5,291 bases of DNA from an uncultured Collinsella sp. (lineage in GTDB: Bacteria > Actinomycetota > Coriobacteriia > Coriobacteriales > Coriobacteriaceae): NCBI GenBank assembly GCA_900553415.1, contig USDH01000113.1, forward strand, positions 1-5,291, read 5' to 3'. Shown here one piece after another: positions 1 to 4,615 of the stretch (the first letter of the stretch is position 1; every line of letters starts with the position of its first letter). A program made the position numbers and the translations under genes. The notes under the pieces were generated by a model. The model was not told where the DNA came from and made no database searches. It saw nothing but the letters and a program-made list of their open reading frames with translations.

Positions 1-103
1 CCAGAAAAATCATCGGGTAGATCATTCGCTTGAAAGGTAGTCACAATAGCCCCGTCCCAAATTAGCTACCCCGTCGATTGTCGTTGTTGAGAGAGGGCTC
101 CTG
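1..103. promoter_or_regulatory. Upstream region of the Nudix-Vsr gene, with short repeats
   Basis: No coding sequence is visible in this stretch. GGTAG occurs directly repeated at 16-20 and 36-40, each followed by a TCA (GGTAGATCA and GGTAGTCA). The inverted form CTACC lies at 66-70. GGGTAG (15-20) and CTACCC (66-71) could pair, and AATC (8-11) with GATT (76-79) would extend that pairing. A TTGAAA at 30-35 resembles a -35 box, but no acceptable -10 lies 16-18 nt downstream, so I do not call a promoter. The region probably carries the gene's 5' leader or control sites. The window edge cuts it, so what lies upstream is unknown. Confidence 0.25.
91..97 (+). promoter_or_regulatory. Ribosome binding site for the TTG start at 104
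   Basis: GAGAGGG lies 6 nt before a TTG codon at 104. It supports that non-ATG start, from which the protein begins with a MutT-like first beta strand (KTVYVAAGII). No in-frame ATG precedes the Nudix core, and the ATG at 117 is out of frame. Confidence 0.7.
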
Positions 104-1093
104 TTGAAGACTGTTTATGTTGCCGCTGGGATCATTCGCAAGGAAGGATCCGATGAGTTACTTGCCGTGCAGCGCGGCTATGGCAACATGCAGGGACTTT
201 GGGAGTTCCCCGGTGGCAAGCTCATGCGCGGCGAGACGCCCGAAGACGCCGTGCGCCGCGAGCTCATGGAAGAGCTGCAGGTCAAAGTCACCAACCTGCG
301 TGATTTCTACACCGTTGAGTACGACTACCCCGATTTTCATCTCTCAATGGAGTGCTACTACTGCTCGCTCGCTGATGAATCCGATGAGCCCCAGAAGCAC
401 GACCGCCAGCTCGATATCCGCTGGATTCCGCGCACCTCGCTTGCCACGGTGGAATGGATGCCCGCCGACAAGGGGCTCATTGATGCCCTGATTGAGCTGA
501 AGGAAGATCGGCTTGAGGCCAACGGCATCGCTAACGACGCCCAGGCCACCACGGCCGACGAGCCTGCTACCAAGCCTAAGCGCAAATCTAAGCGCCGCAG
601 CAAAAAGCGTCCCAAGCCCGGCCTGCTCGACGGCATCGATACCTCGGACCTTTCCGCCGACGAGCGCGAACTGGTGCGCCGTCGCGCCGCCATCAAAAAG
701 TCCATGAAGGGCAACAAGCGCGCCAACACCAAGCCCGAGCTGCTTGTACGCCAGCGCCTGCGCGCAGCAGGCCTCACGGGCTACCGCCTGGAATGGAAGG
801 TACCCGGCAAGCCGGACATCGCCTTCCCCGGCCGCAAGATCGCCATCTTTGTCAACGGCTGCTTTTGGCATCGCTGCCCCAAGTGCAATCCGAGCCAGCC
901 CAAGCGCAACGTTGAGTTTTGGGAGGCAAAGTTCCGTCGCAACGTCGAGCGCGACCGCGCTGCCGTGGCAGCACTCACTCAAATGGGCTGGACGCCCATA
1001 ACCATCTGGGAATGCGAACTCAAAAAAGACCGCATCGACGCCACGATGGAAAAGGTCATCGAGCAGGTGCGCGTCGCCGCACCGCAGCGCTAG
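104..1093 (+). CDS. Nudix hydrolase (MutT-like) fused to Vsr-type mismatch endonuclease
   Basis: The 329-residue protein has two enzymatic domains. Residues 1-135 are a MutT-like Nudix domain. The Nudix box spans G38-V60 with E44, R52, E53, E56 and E57 in place; the usual Gly near its end is Gln59. WEFPGGK just before the box resembles MutT/8-oxo-dGTP diphosphatases, which remove oxidised nucleotides. A linker of about 60 residues follows; 11 of residues 157-172 are Lys or Arg. Residues about 195-325 match Vsr, the endonuclease that nicks 5' of T in T:G mismatches left by 5-methylcytosine deamination. Seen there are TKPEL (E212), GKPD with catalytic-type D238, GCFWH (252-256), NVERDR (280-285) and IWEC (301-304). 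The residue aligned with E. coli Vsr His64 is Asn251. Cys253, 258, 261 and 304 are likely Zn ligands. The start is TTG with a good Shine-Dalgarno. No cytosine methyltransferase lies nearby. Domain identities are firm; substrates are inferred. Confidence 0.9.
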   Translation: MKTVYVAAGIIRKEGSDELLAVQRGYGNMQGLWEFPGGKLMRGETPEDAVRRELMEELQVKVTNLRDFYTVEYDYPDFHLSMECYYCSLADESDEPQKHDRQLDIRWIPRTSLATVEWMPADKGLIDALIELKEDRLEANGIANDAQATTADEPATKPKRKSKRRSKKRPKPGLLDGIDTSDLSADERELVRRRAAIKKSMKGNKRANTKPELLVRQRLRAAGLTGYRLEWKVPGKPDIAFPGRKIAIFVNGCFWHRCPKCNPSQPKRNVEFWEAKFRRNVERDRAAVAALTQMGWTPITIWECELKKDRIDATMEKVIEQVRVAAPQR

Positions 1094-1347
1094 GAACGAG
1101 CCGTCCACACGCCCCACACAGGCGAGCCACATCCACGTCACAAACCTTAGAAAACCCTTAAGCCCAAAACCTTTCAAGAGTGTTACTCGATAGCTTTGAC
1201 CTGCGGTTTCATCGCAACGTCAAACCTCATTAAGCTTTTCTTTAGCGATTCTTTGCAACAGCCGCGGCATAATACTGCCAGCGCACGGGGCCTAGCAGCA
1301 CACCCTGAGCGCAACCTTTTGGTGGACATCGAGGAGGCCGCATAAGC
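1094..1347. other. Intergenic region without a clear gene
   Basis: No convincing gene is seen on either strand here. It contains a hairpin-forming stretch at 1195-1224 and a T-rich run at 1235-1243. CATAAT at 1268-1273 resembles a -10 box, but no matching -35 sits at normal spacing. The end of the region carries a GAGGAGG at 1331-1337 that may serve the small ORF at 1348. Confidence 0.5.
1195..1224. other. Imperfect hairpin downstream of the Nudix-Vsr gene
   Basis: TTTGAC (1195-1200) pairs with GTCAAA (1219-1224), and inside it TGCG (1202-1205) pairs with CGCA (1213-1216). The loop is GTTTCAT, with a 1x2 internal mismatch. A T-rich stretch (TTTTCTTT, 1236-1243) lies about 11 nt after the stem, too far for a standard Rho-independent terminator. 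It could be a weak terminator for the upstream gene or an operator-like dyad. I cannot decide between these. Confidence 0.25.
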
Positions 1348-1557
1348 ATGCATTCTTCCAATGACGCAGCACGGCAGCCATCCCTAACACATGCAAACCT
1401 TTTCTCCTTCCCCCCGACACAGAGAGACGGCCTCCTCGACTCCCCCACCACAAAAGCCAAACGCTCAACCAACCAGAGCCACAACTTGCGAGCATCGTTC
1501 GAAAAGCTCCAAGCATCCCTAAACAAGGCGTTCCCCGAACAGGCAAGAGCAATCTAA
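1348..1557 (+). CDS. Possible small hypothetical protein (69 aa)
   Basis: I do not recognise this ORF. In its favour is a strong Shine-Dalgarno-like GAGGAGG at 1331-1337, 10 nt before the ATG. It also ends just upstream of the presumed promoter of the AraC gene. The peptide is rich in Ser, Gln, Asn and Ala, with a low-complexity first half. A possible amphipathic helix lies near the C-terminus (about residues 46-62: HNLRASFEKLQASLNKA). There is no signal peptide or membrane segment. Against it are the lack of any family motif, the many rare-looking codons (CTA, AGA, CGA), and third-position G/C of only about 60 percent by hand count, below the neighbouring high-GC genes. It may be a chance ORF in a long intergenic region. 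Confidence 0.3.
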   Translation: MHSSNDAARQPSLTHANLFSFPPTQRDGLLDSPTTKAKRSTNQSHNLRASFEKLQASLNKAFPEQARAI

Positions 1558-1570
1558 GCCCATCGCGCTT

Positions 1571-1576
1571 TATACT
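1571..1576 (+). promoter_or_regulatory. Candidate -10 element, AraC-family gene, leaderless start
   Basis: TATACT matches the sigma70-type consensus TATAAT at 5 of 6 positions. It ends 6 nt before the ATG at 1583, so transcription would begin at or within a base or two of the start codon. No Shine-Dalgarno precedes either ATG (1583 or 1592), which fits a leaderless mRNA. No good -35 is present 16-18 nt upstream, so the promoter may be weak or activator-dependent. Confidence 0.45.
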
Positions 1577-1582
1577 GATGCC

Positions 1583-2521
1583 ATGCGAAACATGGATCAC
1601 ATAGAATTGCACCGCGGAGGACGCGAGGAAGCGTTTCCCGAGACCGCCGAAGACTGGCCCTATATTGCCGAACGCGCAGAATTCGCTCGCTATCCGGGCA
1701 ATTCCGTCCCCTGGCACTGGCATTCCGAAGTTGAGCTTTTCTACATGGAACAGGGAGCGATTGACTATCGAACGCGCGCGGCTCATGAGCACGTACGCTT
1801 TGAGGAAGGGTCCGCCGGCTTTATCAACGGCGGCGTTTTGCACAGCACGCTGCAATCACCCAATTCGGCACCAGCCATTCAAATGTTGCATATCTTTCAG
1901 CCGTCGATGCTCGGCGATCCCGCGGGACGCCTTCAAAAGCGCTATATCAATCCTTTGCTGCAATGTCGAGGCGTCGATGTGCTCAAATGGTCGCCCACCA
2001 ACCCCGACGATATGCCCTTTATCGATTTGCTAAAGAGTTCCTTTAACCACGACCTTCAACGGCCGCAGAACGAGATGGCGCTTCGGAATAGCTTGTCAGA
2101 GCTCTGGATTCAGATTTACGCCAAGGCCGAACCGCTCTTTTCCTCCGACAACGCCTCTTGGATGACCAACCGCGACGTACAGTTCAAGGCAATCCTGGAC
2201 TATATCCGCGCGAACTATGCAGCCGCTATAGATGTGCCCCAGATGGCATCTGCAGCCGGCGTAAGCGAAAGAGAATGTTACCGCATTATCGAAGCTTGCG
2301 CAGGAACGACCCCGGCGGCATATCTGCGCGCATACCGCGTAAACCGTGTTTGCGAACTTTTGGCACACACCACGCGAACGGTCCAGACAGTCGCGCGCCA
2401 ATGCGGCTTTGCGACAGCAAGCCATCTTGGCCAGGTATTTAAAGAACAAATGGGATGCACTCCTTCGAGCTATCGAGCAGCGAGGCAGAATCTCGATAGC
2501 ACCAGGCAGAAATCCCGCTAG
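1583..2521 (+). CDS. AraC-family transcriptional regulator with N-terminal cupin domain
   Basis: This 312-residue cytoplasmic DNA-binding regulator has the usual AraC two-domain plan and normal length for the family. The N-terminal part is a cupin-like effector-binding barrel, with PWHWHSEVELFYMEQG at 43-58 and NGGVLHS at 82-88. About 60-90 residues of helical linker follow. The C-terminal AraC/XylS domain spans about 200-300. Its first helix-turn-helix lies around 216-238 (DVPQMASAAGVSERECYRII) and its second around 266-290 (TVQTVARQCGFATASHLGQVF), ending in GCTPSSYR, a typical family signature. No Shine-Dalgarno is seen; ATG 1583 follows a TATACT -10 so closely that translation is probably leaderless. 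ATG 1592 is an alternative start. The HAD phosphatase gene follows after 56 nt in the same direction, so this regulator may control it and be co-transcribed with it. The effector is unknown; sugar-type ligands are common for this architecture. Confidence 0.92.
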   Translation: MRNMDHIELHRGGREEAFPETAEDWPYIAERAEFARYPGNSVPWHWHSEVELFYMEQGAIDYRTRAAHEHVRFEEGSAGFINGGVLHSTLQSPNSAPAIQMLHIFQPSMLGDPAGRLQKRYINPLLQCRGVDVLKWSPTNPDDMPFIDLLKSSFNHDLQRPQNEMALRNSLSELWIQIYAKAEPLFSSDNASWMTNRDVQFKAILDYIRANYAAAIDVPQMASAAGVSERECYRIIEACAGTTPAAYLRAYRVNRVCELLAHTTRTVQTVARQCGFATASHLGQVFKEQMGCTPSSYRAARQNLDSTRQKSR

Positions 2522-2565
2522 CCTTTCTTCTGTCACCGCATCAAACTTGCAGGCAAACAACAGAG

Positions 2566-2570
2566 AGGAG
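2566..2570 (+). promoter_or_regulatory. Ribosome binding site of the HAD gene
   Basis: AGGAG within the purine run AGAGAGGAG lies 7 nt before ATG 2578. It fixes that start, which places the HAD motif I Asp at residue 10 as expected for the family. Confidence 0.75.
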
Positions 2571-2577
2571 AAATCAT

Positions 2578-3201
2578 ATGAAGCACTTTGACCATATCGT
2601 ATTTGACGTTGATGGGACATTGGCAGATACAGAAGAAAGCGTTCTATCATCGCTTGTCCAGATTGTCCAAGAAGAGACCGGCAAAACGCTCCCCCGACAC
2701 GAGCTTGAATTTGCCCTCGGCATACCCGGCAAGGATGCCCTTGAGAAACTTGGAATCTACTCGCAGGCAACGTTGGATCGCTGGTGCCAAGTTGCCGCCA
2801 GCTTTAAAAGCACCATCAGCGTGTTTCCAGGTTTGCTTGAAGTCATCGCAACACTCGCCGATAGCGGCTGCAAACTTGGCATCGTCTCCTCACGTGCGCG
2901 CGACGAATACACAAAAGAAATTGCACCCCTTGGTTTCGATAAGTATTTTGAGCACATCATCCTTGTCGAAGACACAACCGAACATAAACCCGCACCCGCA
3001 CCCATGCTCGAATATCTCCGGCGTACGGGCGCGAATCCTGGCAACGTCGTCTACGTTGGCGACACCGTCTACGACGAACAATGCGCAACTTCGGCAGGGG
3101 TCAGTTTTGCCAGAGCGGCATGGGAATCACACCAAGACATCCCAAACGCCACCTACAACCTCAAAACCCCCAACGACCTGCTAACCCTAACAACCAAGTA
3201 A
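2578..3201 (+). CDS. HAD-superfamily hydrolase, phosphoglycolate phosphatase-like
   Basis: This 207-residue cytoplasmic enzyme is expected to hydrolyse a small phosphorylated metabolite through an aspartyl-phosphate intermediate. All four HAD motifs are visible. Motif I is DVDGT with nucleophile D10 and acid/base D12; motif II has S104 in GIVSS; motif III is K137 in EHKPAP; motif IV is GDTVYD with D162 and D166 for Mg2+. The helical insert between motifs I and II (about residues 16-85) is the cap of the Gph/beta-phosphoglucomutase-like subfamily I. Length is slightly short but normal. The substrate cannot be read from sequence: phosphoglycolate, sugar phosphates or pyrophosphate are all possible. 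It follows the AraC regulator by 56 nt with its own Shine-Dalgarno, suggesting one operon. Local base composition is lower in GC than the flanking genes (25 of the first 60 bases of 2581-2640 are G or C). The gene ends about 105 nt before a strong shared terminator. Confidence 0.9.
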   Translation: MKHFDHIVFDVDGTLADTEESVLSSLVQIVQEETGKTLPRHELEFALGIPGKDALEKLGIYSQATLDRWCQVAASFKSTISVFPGLLEVIATLADSGCKLGIVSSRARDEYTKEIAPLGFDKYFEHIILVEDTTEHKPAPAPMLEYLRRTGANPGNVVYVGDTVYDEQCATSAGVSFARAAWESHQDIPNATYNLKTPNDLLTLTTK

Positions 3202-3264
3202 CCCCCGCGCCCCACCCTTTCAGCCCCAACGCCACAAGGGCGACGACCTCGAGTAGGTCAACCT

Positions 3265-3389
3265 GGGAGGGACGAGGGCTTAGTTCCCCAATCTTTCCGC
3301 AGGGGGCAAAAAGCCTCGCCGCACGAAGTGCGCAGCGAGGCTTTTTGCATGCCCGAGGACGATTGGGGAACTAAGCCCTCGTCCCTCCC
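3265..3389. repeat. 125-nt inverted repeat with perfect 29-bp arms
   Basis: Bases 3265-3293 and 3361-3389 are exact reverse complements over 29 bp, beginning GGGAGGGACGAGG and ending CCCCAATC on the left. They flank the terminator hairpin at 3306-3348. Pairing stops at a mismatch on both sides, apart from a further two-base CC/GG match outside. Because the arms are inverted, the two convergent mRNAs would each carry the same sense 29-nt segment just before the same hairpin. I see no target-site duplication and no ORF inside. It may be a dispersed palindromic element or simply an elaborate terminator. Confidence 0.9.
3306..3348. terminator. Bidirectional Rho-independent terminator
   Basis: A 14-bp perfect stem (3306-3319 with 3335-3348) contains GCCTCGC/GCGAGGC and A5/T5 runs. 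It is topped by a second 5-bp stem, CGCAC/GTGCG (3320-3324 with 3328-3332), with a GAA loop and a two-base CA bulge. TTTTT follows the GC-rich stem on the plus strand (3342-3346), and the complement gives TTTTT on the minus strand (3308-3312). It therefore serves both the HAD gene from the left and the aldolase gene from the right. Confidence 0.92.
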
Positions 3390-3422
3390 CGGGATATGTA
3401 GCGAGTCGGAGTACCCTTGCTG

Positions 3423-4280
3423 TTACTCTGCTTTGCCCACAGAGTTGAGGTTGGTCATGCGGATCTTAACCAGCTCGGTGATCTCACGCATACCCTCCTT
3501 GGCCGGCTTCTTGGGGTCGAAGCAGGCAGGATTCTCGGCCATGTAGGCCATGAAGCCCTTGGTGTAGGCCTGACGCAGCTCGGTGGCGTAGTTAACCTTG
3601 CAGATGCCGTTCTTCACGGCCTCGGCAACCTGCTCATCGGGCACACCAGAGGTGCCATGCAGAACCAGCGGCACGTCGACGGCGTCGCGGATGGCCTTGA
3701 CCACGGACTGCTCGATGTGCGGATCGCTCGTGTACACACCGTGGCTGGTGCCAACGCCAATAGCGAGAGAGGTGCAGCCGGTGCGCTCGACGAACTCCTT
3801 GGCCTCGGCCGGATCGGTGTAGGGGCTCTCGCCCTCAACCGCGGGACCGTCGTCCTCCTTGCCGCCAACCTTACCGAGCTCGGCCTCGACGGGCACGCCC
3901 ATGGCGCGGCCAGCGTCGGCAACGGACTTGGTCAGGGCGATGTTGTCCTCGAAGGACTCGTGCGAACCGTCGATCATGACGGAGGTGTAGCCCGTGCGGA
4001 AGGCCTGCATGCAGCGGTCATAGCCATCGCCGTGATCGAGGTGCAGGGCAACGGGCACGGAAGCGCGCTCGGCGGCAGCCTTGACCATGCCGTAGAAGTA
4101 GTCCAGACCAGCGGTCTTGATGGTGCCCGGGGTGGTCTGCATGATGACAGGGGACTTGGTCTCCTCGGCAGCAGCCAGAACGGCCATAACAAACTCGAGG
4201 TTCTCGACGTTGAACGCGCCTACGGCGTAGTGGCCGGCCTGAGCGTCCTTGAGCATCTTTTCGGTGGTAACAAGTGCCAT
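3423..4280 (-). CDS. fba: Class II fructose-bisphosphate (or tagatose-bisphosphate) aldolase
   Basis: The 285-residue Zn2+-dependent aldolase splits fructose 1,6-bisphosphate (or tagatose 1,6-bisphosphate) into glyceraldehyde 3-phosphate and dihydroxyacetone phosphate in the cytoplasm. Signature residues are D82 (proton transfer) and Zn ligand H83 in HLDHGDGY, E134 in VEAELGKVGG, Zn ligand H180 in GVGTSHGVY, and Zn ligand H208 in LVLHGTSG. The phosphate loop follows, and CKVNYATELR lies at 227-236. Length equals the GatY/KbaY/FbaA type. I start at ATG 4280 because AGGAG (4290-4294) lies 9 nt upstream and MALVTTEKMLKDAQ matches the normal N-terminus. The frame stays open to 4430, but those 50 residues look non-coding. 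The gene is convergent with the HAD gene, sharing its terminator, and divergent from a DeoR regulator. Fructose versus tagatose specificity is not decided by sequence; the fba symbol is the more general guess. Confidence 0.93.
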   Translation of the reverse strand: MALVTTEKMLKDAQAGHYAVGAFNVENLEFVMAVLAAAEETKSPVIMQTTPGTIKTAGLDYFYGMVKAAAERASVPVALHLDHGDGYDRCMQAFRTGYTSVMIDGSHESFEDNIALTKSVADAGRAMGVPVEAELGKVGGKEDDGPAVEGESPYTDPAEAKEFVERTGCTSLAIGVGTSHGVYTSDPHIEQSVVKAIRDAVDVPLVLHGTSGVPDEQVAEAVKNGICKVNYATELRQAYTKGFMAYMAENPACFDPKKPAKEGMREITELVKIRMTNLNSVGKAE

Positions 4281-4365
4281 GAGCGTTTGCTCCTCTCCCT
4301 CGCCCGCATCTGGACATCGGGCGTAGTTGTTCACAAGGCGTTTTACCTTGCGTTTTGCTGCGCCC

Positions 4366-4371
4366 ATTGTA
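4366..4371 (-). promoter_or_regulatory. Candidate -10 box of the aldolase gene
   Basis: On the minus strand TACAAT (5 of 6 to consensus) is preceded 16 nt upstream by GTGCAA, a poor -35. Transcription would begin near 4359, giving a leader of about 80 nt. The TATTGA/TCAATA inverted pair (4401-4423) lies just upstream of this promoter. Confidence 0.35.
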
Positions 4372-4600
4372 TGAAATTCAGCGGCTTTGCACGTGCGAGA
4401 TATTGAGCCCATGCAGGTCAATACAGTCATTTTTGAAAAGCAAACGGAAGAAATTTGAGCCGAGTGAACATGTTCGATATTGAATTTTGGGCGTTCAGCG
4501 TCTTTCTTTTATAGAAAAGATAAGTAATCGAAAGGTGTTTTCTTACTCAAAAAGAAAATGAACGAAAATGGACTCAACACAATTCCTGCAAATTTCAGTT

Positions 4601-4610
4601 GAGGATGGAG
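4601..4610 (+). promoter_or_regulatory. Ribosome binding site deciding the DeoR start
   Basis: GAGGATGGAG ends 5 nt before ATG 4616, with GGAG as the pairing core. An in-frame ATG at 4568 would add 16 residues, but only an A-rich stretch without GGAGG-like sequence precedes it. I therefore prefer 4616. Confidence 0.6.
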
Positions 4611-4615
4611 CAGCT

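Larger units (their letters stand above)
4281..4615. promoter_or_regulatory. Divergent control region between aldolase and DeoR genes
   Basis: This 335-nt region has no gene and is clearly AT-rich in its DeoR-proximal half (about 4430-4570). Three copies of one hexamer stand out: TATTGA at 4401-4406, its reverse complement TCAATA at 4418-4423 (an inverted pair with an 11-nt spacer), and TATTGA at 4478-4483. The first and third lie in an identical octamer, GATATTGA. The third also lies in a near-palindrome TTCGATATTGAA (4473-4484) that overlaps the perfect palindrome GAACATGTTC (4466-4475). A dyad TCTTTT/AAAAGA sits at 4505-4520. These are candidate operators for the adjacent DeoR protein. A possible DeoR-gene promoter is TTGGGC (4487-4492), 17 nt, TATAGA (4510-4515), which is a weak match. 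Confidence 0.5.

Noticed and set aside
704..1093. Separate Vsr gene starting at internal ATG 704
   Set aside because: No ribosome site precedes it, and starting there would drop only linker sequence. The frame is continuous with the Nudix domain, so a fusion is the simpler reading.
344..1177. Minus-strand open frame of 277 codons opposite the Nudix-Vsr gene
   Set aside because: It is a shadow frame of a strongly coding plus-strand gene, with no family motifs and no ribosome site considered convincing.
1315..1340. T-box or other riboswitch suggested by TTTTGGTGGACA
   Set aside because: The T-box core sequence, specifier stem and downstream terminator/antiterminator are missing, and no aminoacylation or amino-acid gene follows.
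3255..3400. Insertion element (MITE) at the inverted repeat
   Set aside because: No target-site duplication is seen at the ends, and the core is fully explained by a bidirectional terminator. A repeat family stays possible but is not shown by this window alone.
3417..4406. Long plus-strand open frame of 329 codons opposite the aldolase
   Set aside because: It is an antisense shadow of the high-GC aldolase gene. Its Leu/Gly/His/Val-rich composition has no motifs, while the minus strand carries all class II aldolase signatures.
4281..4430. 50-residue N-terminal extension of the aldolase, starting at ATG 4430
   Set aside because: The extension lacks a ribosome site and resembles no aldolase N-terminus. 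It would cover the candidate TACAAT promoter, while ATG 4280 has AGGAG at 9 nt and gives the normal family length.
4568..4615. Upstream in-frame start of the DeoR gene at ATG 4568
   Set aside because: It is preceded only by an A-rich stretch without a Shine-Dalgarno, whereas ATG 4616 has GGAG at 5 nt and a usual DeoR N-terminus.
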